A stretch of DNA of 64,000 bases from Acidimicrobiia bacterium (lineage in GTDB: Bacteria; Actinomycetota; Acidimicrobiia; Acidimicrobiales; Acidimicrobilacustridaceae), in assembly GCA_020832495.1 (NCBI GenBank), contig JAFIEP010000011.1:62001-126000 (forward strand), in the 5' to 3' direction. Of the stretch, positions 53,422 to 62,039 are shown one piece after another. The translations under genes and the position numbers were made by a program. The stretch's first letter is position 1. The number at the start of each line of letters is the position of its first letter. Below the pieces are notes generated by a model that saw nothing but the letters and a program-made list of their open reading frames with translations, was not told the origin of the DNA and did no database searches.

Positions 53422-53979
53422 ATGCACTCCACGCCACGGATCGGCGCTCGCCGCTCACCCGCTCTCCGCCCACTGGCCATCACCGTGACGGTGGTCGCGC
53501 TGCTGGCCGCGTGCGGGGACGGCGACACGCAGGAAGCGATCGGCGGCGGCGACACGTCAGCCGAGACAGGCAGCACCTGGACGACCCAGCCGCCCGACAC
53601 CGACGGCGACCCACCGCCGTTCATGGTGCTGGAGCGAGGTGACGACGAGGTCAGACTCCCCACCGTGCTCGTGCAGCATCCCAGCACCGACGATGAGCGT
53701 CTCGACTGCGCGGCACGCGGCGCACTCCGGCGTGACACTGCTCGGGACGACCTGGTCGACGTCGACCTGGACTCGCTGACCATCGAGGCCTACGGCTGCT
53801 TCACCACCGAGGCGTTGGCGGCCCAACTCGTTGACGAACTCGAACGAGACGAGGTGCCCGATGAACAGGTCGCCTGCGTCACCGATGCCCTTGCCACTGC
53901 CTCGGCCGAGGAGTGGGCGACGGCGCTGGTGTGGGACCACGACGGGGTGGTCTTCGAGCCCTGCGGCATCGACCGCTGA
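53422..53979 (+). CDS. Putative secreted lipoprotein
   Basis: 185 residues. A basic N-terminus, a hydrophobic signal (PLAITVTVVALLAAC) and a lipobox ending at Cys31. The mature part has a Thr/Asp/Gly-rich linker (33-65) and a small acidic helical domain with four cysteines (DCAAR, YGCFT, VACVTD, EPCGID) likely in disulfides. No known family recognised. Start ATG 53422. Confidence 0.68.
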   Translation: MHSTPRIGARRSPALRPLAITVTVVALLAACGDGDTQEAIGGGDTSAETGSTWTTQPPDTDGDPPPFMVLERGDDEVRLPTVLVQHPSTDDERLDCAARGALRRDTARDDLVDVDLDSLTIEAYGCFTTEALAAQLVDELERDEVPDEQVACVTDALATASAEEWATALVWDHDGVVFEPCGIDR

Positions 53980-54004
53980 GGGCCTGGTCTTCCGCCTGGG
54001 TCCT

Positions 54005-54021
54005 GGTCCGACCAGCGGACC
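54005..54021. terminator. Hairpin between convergent lipoprotein and SLH-lipase genes
   Basis: GGTCCG-ACCAG-CGGACC forms a 6-bp GC-rich stem with a 5-base loop, 25 bases past the lipoprotein stop and 38 bases from the lipase stop. There is no T-run, so termination is only plausible, perhaps in both directions. Confidence 0.4.
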
Positions 54022-54058
54022 GGCCCGACCGACGAGCGCCGGACCTGCTCGAGCGAGA

Positions 54059-56296
54059 TCAGACCTCGCCGGCGTCCGGCGGGTCGCTCGGCTGGATCGT
54101 CGTCCAACGGTAGAGGAACGCCACCGCCGCCTGGCGGCTGACCGCGATGGCCGGCTGGAACGTCCCGTCGCTGAACCCCGCGGCGAGACCCTGCCCGGCC
54201 ATCCACTCGATCTCGAACGCGAACGGGTGGCTCTCATCGACGTCGGAGAACGTCGGTGCTGCGGGCAGCGTGACCTCGGGGGCTCCGGCCAGCCGGTGCA
54301 GCATGGCGGCCATCGCCTGGCGGGACACGGGCTCGGTGGGACGGAAGGTGCCGTCGTCGTACCCCTCGGCGATGCCTTCGGTGGCCAGCCACATGATCTC
54401 GGCCACGAACGGATGGTTCTCGTCGACGTCGCTGAACAGGTCGTCCACGTTCACTGACATCGGGGCGCCGTCGGGCGTCCCGTCGGGCAGTCCGGCCGTG
54501 CGGTAGAGGAAGGCGGCCGCCGCCTGGCGGCTGACCGCGACGGTGGGCTGGAACGAACCGTCGTCGTAGCCGGTGGTGACCCCTCGCGCTGCCGCCCACC
54601 GGACGACTGCCGCGAACGGGTGCCCGTCGGGCACGTCGGTGAACCCGGGCGTCAGGAGTTCGACGTCGACTGCGTTGCTCGGCAGCGACGGCGGTGATGC
54701 GCCGGTGGCGTTGCGGGCCACCACCCGGAACCGCTGGCCGTCACCGGGGTCCAGGCCGATGACGTCGACCTCGGTGGTGGCCGGGCCCGTGCGGGCCACC
54801 ACGACGTCGTCGACGTCGAGCACCTCGAAGCCGACGAGGGCGGACGAGCCCACCTCCTGTGGGGCGTCCCACGACACCCGAGCCAGTTCCGCTCCTCCCT
54901 CGGCCGCCACACCCGTCGGCGCCGCCGGGGTGAGCACCGTCTGGTGGAAGTCGCGGAACGGCACCGACACCAGGCGGTCGGAGGAACGCCAGTTGGGGAG
55001 GTTCACCACTTCGGGGCCCTCTCCACCGCGTGGCGTGGCGGCGACCGTGACCGTGGCGTCGGGCGGGTCGGCGGCAGGGATGAAGATGTTGGCACCCGAC
55101 AGGAACGGCAGCGCGGCCAGGCTGGCCACCGGCGCGCTCAGGTCGGTCTCCCCGTCGCTGCCCTCGTCGAGGGCGAACATGGCAATGGTCGAACCGCTGC
55201 GCGGCGCGGTGGCCCCGTTGAGGATGTTCACGCCGTCGACGGTGAGCAGGTCACCGGCCTCGCCCTGGTCGCCCCACCACTCCTTGTTGCGGAAGATGGT
55301 GAGGTTGGTGCTGGCCTCGCTGCGTTCGATGAGCCCGACCACCAGGCCGTCGGGTTCCGAGGTGAGCAGCCGCATCCACTGCGTGCTGCGAGTGAACGGC
55401 TGCACATAGTGATGGTGGGTGGCCTCACCAGGGCGGACGATCTCGAACTCGTGGGGCACCCCGCCGCGCACGTCGAACGGCCCGTAGTCACCGGTGGCGT
55501 CGATGGCCGCGGTGTGAACCGGCGCTTGGTCCGTGCGAGTACCGGTTGCGGGGTCAACCTCCCATACGTTCAGCGTGGTGCCAGCGGCACCGAGGTTCTC
55601 GGGGAACAGGACCGCTCGACCCTCGACGGTGATCTGGTCCGTCGGCTGGGCCCGAACGTGGATCGTCTCGGGCTCGGTCCCGGTGAAGTACTCGTAGATG
55701 ACCCCGAAGGTGTCCGCCGAGGTCACCACCTCGGTGTGACCCTTGTCGGGGAAGTGGACGTTGGTGGCACCGACGAGGTCCCCGGCGGGGTTCCACTCTC
55801 CCCAGATGGCCAGGCTGTCGACACCGGCGGGTGCGGGTTGGCCTGAACTGCCGTCGAGGTTGACGTAGCTGGCCACCTTGTCGGCCCGACTCTCGTCCGC
55901 CAGGTAGGTCCGGGCCACGCCCGTGCCCTGCGAGTGCCCGAGCAGGTGCACCTGCTCGGCTCCGGTGGCGGCACGCAGGGCGTCGATCCGGGCGTCGAGC
56001 GCGTCCACCACGCCAGGTCGGGTGGCCGGAACCAGGCTGTAGGCCAGCGAGTTGTACTCCATCACGTCGATGTGGTCAGCGGGGAAGCCGTTGCTGACGA
56101 AGCGCATCGCCTGCGACTCGAACTGCTGACCGGAGCCGAAGAACCCGTGCACGAAGATGATGGGCACCGGGGACTCGGTCCCTGAAGGCGGCGGGTCGGC
56201 CTCGGCTCCCGCCGTGGCCGCTCCCCCGGGCAGCACTCCCAGCACGGCGGTCAGCACGGCGGCGACGACCAAGGCGACGCGTCGATGTCGATTCAC
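54059..56296 (-). CDS. Secreted lipase/esterase with fibronectin-like and three SLH domains
   Basis: 745 residues from GTG 56296 (GAGGGGGA just upstream); ATG 56332 is an alternative. A signal peptide (RVALVVAAVLTAVLGVLPGG) leads to a lipase domain: IIFVHGFFGSGQQ, nucleophile Ser122 in LGHSQGTGVAR. A middle region of beta-rich segments follows, with a fibronectin-III-like domain (about 455-545) and three S-layer-homology domains (about 551-732; FTDVPDGHPFAAVVRWAA, FSDVDENHPF, FSDVDESHPF, each with GYDDGTF-type motifs). SLH repeats attach proteins to the cell wall, so this is a surface-displayed lipid or polyester hydrolase. Confidence 0.88.
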   Translation of the reverse strand: MNRHRRVALVVAAVLTAVLGVLPGGAATAGAEADPPPSGTESPVPIIFVHGFFGSGQQFESQAMRFVSNGFPADHIDVMEYNSLAYSLVPATRPGVVDALDARIDALRAATGAEQVHLLGHSQGTGVARTYLADESRADKVASYVNLDGSSGQPAPAGVDSLAIWGEWNPAGDLVGATNVHFPDKGHTEVVTSADTFGVIYEYFTGTEPETIHVRAQPTDQITVEGRAVLFPENLGAAGTTLNVWEVDPATGTRTDQAPVHTAAIDATGDYGPFDVRGGVPHEFEIVRPGEATHHHYVQPFTRSTQWMRLLTSEPDGLVVGLIERSEASTNLTIFRNKEWWGDQGEAGDLLTVDGVNILNGATAPRSGSTIAMFALDEGSDGETDLSAPVASLAALPFLSGANIFIPAADPPDATVTVAATPRGGEGPEVVNLPNWRSSDRLVSVPFRDFHQTVLTPAAPTGVAAEGGAELARVSWDAPQEVGSSALVGFEVLDVDDVVVARTGPATTEVDVIGLDPGDGQRFRVVARNATGASPPSLPSNAVDVELLTPGFTDVPDGHPFAAVVRWAAARGVTTGYDDGSFQPTVAVSRQAAAAFLYRTAGLPDGTPDGAPMSVNVDDLFSDVDENHPFVAEIMWLATEGIAEGYDDGTFRPTEPVSRQAMAAMLHRLAGAPEVTLPAAPTFSDVDESHPFAFEIEWMAGQGLAAGFSDGTFQPAIAVSRQAAVAFLYRWTTIQPSDPPDAGEV

Positions 56297-56384
56297 GGGA
56301 TCCCCCTCGGCACGGACACGATTGCCGTGCATGTGGCGTTCGGCGTCACGTTAGTCAGTTCTCTCGCCGTTCGGACGGGCCGTC

Positions 56385-57374
56385 TCACGCGCAGGGGAAG
56401 GTGCTGGCCAGCACGTCACCGCGTATGCGGTGGCGTCGGTACTCCTCGCGCACCGAGTCCAGCACCTCGTCGAACGGCGCCCAGTGGTCGGCCACCTTCA
56501 TCGCCGGGTCGATGGCCGCCACCGGGTGCCACCACACCCCCTCGGCGGTGACGCACACCTCGGGGACCAACGAGGTGCGCGACACAGTGAGTCCGCTGTT
56601 CGCCGCGCCCTGGCGGGCCACCCGACGCACCACCCGCTGGTCGTCGTCCAGTCCGAGGTCGGAGAACAGCCGCTCGAGTTCGGTCTCGGTGTCCCCGGCG
56701 TCCTCGCCGAGGGTGGCCGCCACCCGCACCCGGAACCCCAGGTCGAGCGCGCAACGAATGCCGTCCAGCGCCCGCTCGAAGCTGCCCGACCCTCGGTGAC
56801 GGTCGTGCAGCCCGGGGGTAGCGGAGTCGAGGCTGATCTGCAGCGTGAGGTTGTCCCGAGGGAGGGCCTCGAGGCGTCGCAACCGCTCGCCGCGGAACAG
56901 CATGGCGTTGGTGAGCACGGTGGTGGGCAGCAGGGAGGTGGCCAGTCGCAGCCGCTCGTCCATGTCGATGAGCATGAACGGCTCGCCACCGGTGATGTAG
57001 AGCTCCTCCACACCGGATGCCACCGCAGCCTCGAGCAGTCGAGACAGCTCGGCAGTGCTGAGGACGCGGGGCGCGGCGGTGGGCGACGACTCGACACAGC
57101 AGTAGTCACAGGCCAGGTTGCAGTGGAAGTTCGTGTACACCCACAGCCGATGGCCGGGTCGACGTTCGGGCGGTAGCGACGCCAGCGGATCGGCGATCCG
57201 ACCGCGATGGATCTCCACGGCGTCGGGCAACACGGTCAGCACCTCGTTGCCGGTGGCCTCACACCAGCGGGCAACCGACGCCAGATCGTCGGGCCCGTCC
57301 AGCGCCACCTCGGTGACACTGCCCGCCGGGGTGGCTCCCACCTGCTCGACGAGGCGCAGGATCAGCGCCGACAC
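56385..57374 (-). CDS. Radical SAM enzyme linked to PhnD-like and acyl-CoA-dehydrogenase-like genes
   Basis: 329 residues from GTG 57374, set by a strong GGGGGGAGG 5 bases upstream. The [4Fe-4S] motif is CNLACDYC (Cys85, 89, 92) in NFHCNLACDYCCVESSP; GGEPF (129-133) binds SAM. A second part (about 200-329) carries further cysteines (CVTAEGV, FPCA) but no full SPASM pattern. The first 70 residues are an unassigned N-terminal domain (VALDGPDDLASVARW). Last gene of the three-gene row that starts at 59484. Substrate unknown. Confidence 0.85.
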   Translation of the reverse strand: MSALILRLVEQVGATPAGSVTEVALDGPDDLASVARWCEATGNEVLTVLPDAVEIHRGRIADPLASLPPERRPGHRLWVYTNFHCNLACDYCCVESSPTAAPRVLSTAELSRLLEAAVASGVEELYITGGEPFMLIDMDERLRLATSLLPTTVLTNAMLFRGERLRRLEALPRDNLTLQISLDSATPGLHDRHRGSGSFERALDGIRCALDLGFRVRVAATLGEDAGDTETELERLFSDLGLDDDQRVVRRVARQGAANSGLTVSRTSLVPEVCVTAEGVWWHPVAAIDPAMKVADHWAPFDEVLDSVREEYRRHRIRGDVLASTFPCA

Positions 57375-57414
57375 CGGCGCCTCCCCCCGGGTCGGGTGGC
57401 CCGCTCGGGCATTG

Positions 57415-58236
57415 TCACCATCCGTCGGCGATGCCTTGGGATTCCATGGCTTCGTGCAGGCTGCGGTAGCCCTCCAGCTCGGGCCGCTTCCATTCACGGA
57501 GCCCTTCGAGCTCGAGGATGTGTCGATGCTCCGGGTTCTCCCAGTCCATGGCCAACAGGTGCTGCACCCACCGCTCGACCCGGTCCTCGTCGAGCCCTTC
57601 GAGCGCCGTGAAGTTGCAGTGGTTGTAGTCCTCCGACTCCCACACCACCTCGAGGTCGGCCACCAGGTCCTCACCGCCGGCGGTCATGGCCTGCCACGTG
57701 TTGACGCCGACGGCAGCCACGTCGGCGTCGTCGGCCAGCACGGCGCGCAGGGCGTCGAGGTCGGAGGTGCCGGTGTCGCCGTGCTTGCCCACATCGGAGT
57801 CGAAGATCACCCACTCGGCGTCGTCGGCGCCGATGCCGGCCTCCGTCAAGAAGTGCACCGGGAGGATGCGGGCCTGGCCCGAATCGCGCGAACCGAGGGC
57901 GATTCGCCGCCCTCCGAAGTCCGACAGCGAGAGCCGACCGGTTCCCTGCCGCCCGATGAACAGCGTGCGGAAGGTGAGATCGGTGTCGCGCATGGCCACG
58001 GCACGGGCGGTCCCGTTCGTGCGGCGGAGGGTACGCACCCATGCCACGTTGGTGTTCCACGCCAGGTCGATGTGACCGGCGAGGAGCTCCTCCACCTGCC
58101 GCTCGTAGTTCGAGTAGAGGACGAAGTCCATGGGGGTGTCACTGTCGGCGAAGTACTCCTTGATCCCCTCCCAGATGGGGACCACGTTGGCCGTGTAGGC
58201 AACAGCGCCGACCAGCAGGGTGTCGTCGTCGTTCAT
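57415..58236 (-). CDS. PhnD-like (type 2 periplasmic-binding-fold) protein without signal peptide
   Basis: 273 residues from ATG 58236 with GGAG 6 bases upstream. The fold of phosphonate/phosphate binding proteins is indicated by VGAVAYTANVVPIWEGIKEY, LAGHIDLAWNTNVAW, IALGSRDSGQARILPVHFL and DVAAVGVNTWQAM. There is no signal sequence, lipobox or membrane segment, and no ABC permease or ATPase gene is near, so it is probably not a transporter component. It may bind or act on a small cytoplasmic molecule as an enzyme or carrier with its neighbours. Confidence 0.8.
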   Translation of the reverse strand: MNDDDTLLVGAVAYTANVVPIWEGIKEYFADSDTPMDFVLYSNYERQVEELLAGHIDLAWNTNVAWVRTLRRTNGTARAVAMRDTDLTFRTLFIGRQGTGRLSLSDFGGRRIALGSRDSGQARILPVHFLTEAGIGADDAEWVIFDSDVGKHGDTGTSDLDALRAVLADDADVAAVGVNTWQAMTAGGEDLVADLEVVWESEDYNHCNFTALEGLDEDRVERWVQHLLAMDWENPEHRHILELEGLREWKRPELEGYRSLHEAMESQGIADGW

Positions 58237-58362
58237 CAGCAACTCCAATGCTCGGGGGCTCGGGGGAGAACAGTTCGTGTCGGGGTGTCAGGGTGTCTGC
58301 CGACGACGTCGGCCGGGCGGCGATCAACGTCCGAGCGTTGCGTCGTTCGGGTGCGTCGAGGG

Positions 58363-59484
58363 TCAGAACAACGGCAGGCCGCACACAGCCTTGCCGACAA
58401 AATCCCGCAGTGCGTCGCCGGTGGGTGCCATGACCGCGGCGGCGCGCCCGTCGCGAAAGCGTCGCTCGACGCCGACCTCTTTGCGGAACGCCGAGCCACC
58501 GCACACCCGCATGGCCGTGTCGGTCACCGAGATGGCACCGTCGCCGGCCACTGCTTTCACCTCGAGCACCCGCAGCTGGGCGTCGTCGCGGCCTTCGGCG
58601 AGGGCCGCCACGGTGTCGGACAGCAGGGTGGCGGCAGCGTCGGTGGTGAAGCGGGCCGAGGCCAACTGGCTGCGGAGCACGGGATCGTCGGCCAGTGTGG
58701 CGTCGAGGTGCTCGAGCCGCGTACCGACGAGATGCGCAGCCGCCAACTGAACGGTGGCCTCCATGAGCCCCACCGACGCGGCGGCGTTGAGCACCGAGAA
58801 CGTGGGGAGCACCACGCCCATCATCAGGTCGAACCCCCCGCCGTCGTCGCCCAACCGGTGGTCGGCCGGAATGCGGGCGGCGGCGGCCGAGACCGGACTG
58901 GAGGCGTTGCCGCGCAGGCCGAGCCCGTCGAAGGGGGCATCCACCTTGAGCCCCTCGGTGTCCGACGGCACGAACCACAAGGTGCTCATCCCCTCGGCGG
59001 CCACAGGCTGGCTGGACCACACATAGCTGTCGGCCTCGCCGGCGGCGGTGATCCAGCTCTTGCGGGCGTCGAGCACCACCTCGTCACCGTCGAGGTGGGC
59101 ACTCGACGTCGGCGCCCAGAAGTGCGAGCGGGAGCCCTTCTCGGAGAAGGCCAGCGTCGTGAGGTGAGCGCCCTCGGCGATCGCCCGACGAACCTCGACC
59201 GGCCCGACGGCTTCGAGCACCACCGTGCCGCTGTAGTGCATGGCGGTGACCATGGCGGTCGAGGCACAGGACCGCCCGATGCGCCGCACGACGTCAGCAG
59301 CGGCATCCAGCCCCGCACCGGCTCCGCCGACCTCCGCTGACGAGATCAGCCCGAGCAGCCCGGCCTCGGCCAACGCATCCATGGCCGCTCGGGGGAAGCG
59401 GCCGGCGGCGTCGATGTCGATCGCCTCCGGTTCGATGACGTTCTCCCGAACGGTTTCAACAGCGGCGACATGATCGAAAGCCAT
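58363..59484 (-). CDS. Acyl-CoA dehydrogenase-fold flavoprotein
   Basis: 373 residues from ATG 59484 with AAGGAG 5 bases upstream. The three ACAD domains are clear: helical N-domain, beta domain with LAFSEKGSRSHFWAPTSS and GRKSWITAAG-like RKSWITAAGEAD, and a C-domain with VCGGSAFRKEVGVERRFRDGR. Where classical enzymes have the catalytic Glu (YEGT...), this one reads MAPTGDALRDFVG, which suggests either a Glu placed elsewhere or a non-dehydrogenase reaction, as in flavin N- or S-monooxygenases of this fold. First gene of the PhnD-like/radical SAM row. Confidence 0.87.
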   Translation of the reverse strand: MAFDHVAAVETVRENVIEPEAIDIDAAGRFPRAAMDALAEAGLLGLISSAEVGGAGAGLDAAADVVRRIGRSCASTAMVTAMHYSGTVVLEAVGPVEVRRAIAEGAHLTTLAFSEKGSRSHFWAPTSSAHLDGDEVVLDARKSWITAAGEADSYVWSSQPVAAEGMSTLWFVPSDTEGLKVDAPFDGLGLRGNASSPVSAAAARIPADHRLGDDGGGFDLMMGVVLPTFSVLNAAASVGLMEATVQLAAAHLVGTRLEHLDATLADDPVLRSQLASARFTTDAAATLLSDTVAALAEGRDDAQLRVLEVKAVAGDGAISVTDTAMRVCGGSAFRKEVGVERRFRDGRAAAVMAPTGDALRDFVGKAVCGLPLF

Positions 59485-59654
59485 GGATGCTCCTTGGTCG
59501 GCGGGGCGCGCGAGTCCCCCGTACCGCGGGAACCCGCCCAGCTGGAGGATCATTCCTGCCGTGTCCGGGAACTGCCGCTCCGCCCGTCGCCACCCGCTAC
59601 CGTCCTGGCGATGCGGCGCAGGGTGCGCCCGATCGACACGGCGAGGGGGATCAC

Positions 59655-60401
59655 ATGGCCGACGTCATGGACGGAGCGGAGCCATTCAGCGCTGATGGAG
59701 GCCCGCACGGGGTGCTCGTGCTGCACGGGTTCACCGGGAACCCGCACTCGGTGCGCCCGTTGGCCGAGGCGTTCGCCGACGCCGGCTTCGCCGTGGAACT
59801 CCCCCGGCTCCCCGGACACGGAACCAGCATCGACGACATGCTGATCACCACCTGGGCCGACTGGAGCGGCGAGGCCGAGGCCGCCTATCAGCGGCTGGCC
59901 GCCCGTTGCGACCGCGTGGTGGTGGCCGGGCTCTCCATGGGTGGCACGCTCACCTTGTGGGTGGCGGCCGAGCATCCGGAGGTGGCCGGCATCATCTGCA
60001 TCAACGCCCTCATCGAGGACCCGGGACCGATGCGCGAGGCAATTGCGGAACTGGTCGAGTCGGGCATGGAGGTGATGGACGGGATCGGTAGCGACATCGC
60101 CGACCCCGACTCGGTGGAGATCGCCTACCCCGGCACCCCACTGCGCCCCCTGCAGACCCTCATCGCCGCCGGCGACGAGCTACGCCCGCGCCTCGGCGAC
60201 ATCACCTGTCCGGCACTGGTCATGACCAGCCCGCAGGACCACGTAGTGACGCCGTCGAACAGCGATGTGCTGGCTGCGTCGGTCGGCGGACCTGTGGAGC
60301 GGGTGTCGCTCGACCGCAGCTACCACGTGGCCACCCTCGACTACGACCGCGACCTCATCGCCAAGGAGGCCGTGGCCTTCGCCCAGCGGGTGACGGGCTG
60401 A
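59655..60401 (+). CDS. Alpha/beta hydrolase, carboxylesterase/monoacylglycerol-lipase type
   Basis: 248 residues from ATG 59655 (GAGGGGGA 4 bases upstream). LVLHGFTGNPHSVRPLAEAF forms the oxyanion region, GLSMGGTLTLW holds the nucleophile Ser, Asp is in TSPQDHVV and His in DRSYHVATLDYD, matching Est30-like carboxylesterases. No signal peptide. Divergent from the flavoprotein row, with 170 bases between. Confidence 0.9.
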   Translation: MADVMDGAEPFSADGGPHGVLVLHGFTGNPHSVRPLAEAFADAGFAVELPRLPGHGTSIDDMLITTWADWSGEAEAAYQRLAARCDRVVVAGLSMGGTLTLWVAAEHPEVAGIICINALIEDPGPMREAIAELVESGMEVMDGIGSDIADPDSVEIAYPGTPLRPLQTLIAAGDELRPRLGDITCPALVMTSPQDHVVTPSNSDVLAASVGGPVERVSLDRSYHVATLDYDRDLIAKEAVAFAQRVTG

Positions 60402-60430
60402 CGTCGGCGCCGGCCCGCGGCCCCCTTTGC

Positions 60431-60630
60431 CCACCCGACTGCGCGCAACCAACCACCGAAACGGTGGCCCACTGCGCGCAGTCCAACGAGCCGCCCATTG
60501 CCACCCGACTGCGCGCAACCAACTACCGAAACGGTGGCCCACTGCGCGCAGTCCAACGAGCCGCCCATTGCCACCCGACTGCGCGCAACCAACCACCGAA
60601 ACGGTGGCCCACTGCGCGCAGTCCAGCGAG
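60431..60630. repeat. Three tandem copies of a 70-bp element with nested hairpins
   Basis: Copies start at 60431, 60501 and 60571 with a period of exactly 70 bases; the second differs by one base, and the third fades out after about 60 bases. Each holds an outer 11-bp stem, GACTGCGCGCA with TGCGCGCAGTC, and an inner stem CCACCG-AAA-CGGTGG between them. They fill the gap between the convergent esterase and aldolase genes, so they could work as bidirectional terminators or be REP-like repeats. Confidence 0.85.
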
Positions 60631-60645
60631 CTGGCGGCGGTGCGG

Positions 60646-61434
60646 TCAGTCGGCGAAGTCGGGCTGCTCGGCCACGATGTCGTCCCACAGCGGCTGGAAC
60701 TGGAACCAGCCGGCGATCGATGTCCCCACCTGTGAGGCGGTGAGCGCCGCTGCGTCGTGGGGAATGGGAATCGGCGTACCGGCGGCATCGGCCAGCAGCT
60801 GGGCCTGGCATGACCGCTCGAGGGTGATGAACCACCACACGGCCTCATCCACCGAGGCACCGACGGTCACCGCCCCGTGGTTCTGGTGGATGACCGCCTT
60901 GTGGGACCCGAGCGTGGCGGCCAGCTGGCGGCCGTAGTCGACGTCGGCCACCACTCCGCCGAAGTCGGGATGCAGCGCATGGTCACCGTAGAAGGCGCAG
61001 GCGTCCTGGGTGAGCGGGTCGAGCAACTTGCCGAGTGTGGAGAACGCCCGGCTGTGCACGGCGTGGGAGTGGGCGGCCGCCACCACGTCGGGACGAGCGG
61101 CGTGGATGGCCGAGTGGATGGCGAAGGCTGCGTCGTTCACGCTGCGGTCGCCTTCGACCACCTCGCCGGCGTCGTTGACGAGGAGGAGGTCGCTCACCTT
61201 CATCCGGTTGAAGCTGACGCCGAAGGGGTTCACCCAGAAGTGGTCGTCGAACTCGGGGTCGCGAGCCGTGATGTGCCCGGCCACGCCCTCGGAGAAGCCG
61301 AAACGCCCGAAGATGCGCAGCGCGCCGGCGAGCTTCAGCTTTCGCAGCATCCGCTCCTCTTCGACCGAGGTGGTCTCCCCCGGTCGGGGCAACCGCAGGC
61401 CGGCGTCGGTGGTCGGTTCGTCGGTGGTGGTCAC
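60646..61434 (-). CDS. Class II aldolase/adducin family protein
   Basis: 262 residues from GTG 61434 (AGGGGG 6 bases upstream). Metal-site histidines lie in AAHSHAVHSRAF and the later HQNHG; GRFGFSEGVAGHITARDP and NPFGVSFNRMKVSDLLLV are conserved family segments. Members include fuculose- and ribulose-phosphate aldolases and adducin-like proteins of unknown activity. The substrate is not evident and no sugar-kinase gene is near. Confidence 0.88.
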   Translation of the reverse strand: MTTTDEPTTDAGLRLPRPGETTSVEEERMLRKLKLAGALRIFGRFGFSEGVAGHITARDPEFDDHFWVNPFGVSFNRMKVSDLLLVNDAGEVVEGDRSVNDAAFAIHSAIHAARPDVVAAAHSHAVHSRAFSTLGKLLDPLTQDACAFYGDHALHPDFGGVVADVDYGRQLAATLGSHKAVIHQNHGAVTVGASVDEAVWWFITLERSCQAQLLADAAGTPIPIPHDAAALTASQVGTSIAGWFQFQPLWDDIVAEQPDFAD

Positions 61435-61604
61435 GGGCTACCCCCTGCGGTCCGGCCGTCGCTGCGCTCGGCTCGTGCACCCAACGTGGCGGCGACATGG
61501 CTGGTGTGTGGCCTGGTGGCCTCCCGCCAGGATGCCACCCTGGCTCGAGGGTCGCACCTTCGGCGCCACTGGGGTCGGCGGCGGGCTCCCGTCGCGAGGT
61601 TCGC

Positions 61605-61937
61605 CTACCAGCCCTGTCGTTGGCGCCACGCTGCCCAGCGGCGGCCCCGGCGTATCACCAACACCACGTACGCCAAGCCGAACGATGCCAGGGCGGCACC
61701 CACGGCGGGAATCCAATTGAAGGCGACGACAACCCCGAGGACCAGCGCCCCAACCCCCATGGAGCCGTCGACCATCAAGACCGTGCGCCAGTTGGCCGCC
61801 GCCGCTGCGGGATGTGGCGGCGCGTCGGGGTCGTGCTCGTCGACGAGCCCGTGATCGGCGTCGTCGATGCCTGCAACGTCGTCCGCTTCGCTGCCGCTCG
61901 GCGATCCGTCGTCACCTTCGTTGCTGTCGACGTCCAT
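61605..61937 (-). CDS. Small membrane protein with two helices
   Basis: 110 residues from ATG 61937. An acidic N-terminus (DVDSNEGDDGSPSGSEADDV) is followed by two hydrophobic helices (MGVGALVLGVVVAFNW and VGAALASFGLAYVVLVI) and a basic Arg/Trp tail. No family recognised. An upstream ATG at 61979 would add 14 residues. Confidence 0.55.
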   Translation of the reverse strand: MDVDSNEGDDGSPSGSEADDVAGIDDADHGLVDEHDPDAPPHPAAAAANWRTVLMVDGSMGVGALVLGVVVAFNWIPAVGAALASFGLAYVVLVIRRGRRWAAWRQRQGW

Positions 61938-62039
61938 GTGATGGGCCCTTCGGCGTCGTCGGATGTCACCGACGAGCATCGCGCGCTCCGCACGACCGTC
62001 GCCGACATGATGACCACCAGCGAACCGGCCGCTGCCGTC

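Noticed and set aside
60431-60630. CRISPR array
   Set aside because: Repeat units abut with no unique spacers, only three copies, period 70, and each unit is internally symmetric. No cas gene is present.
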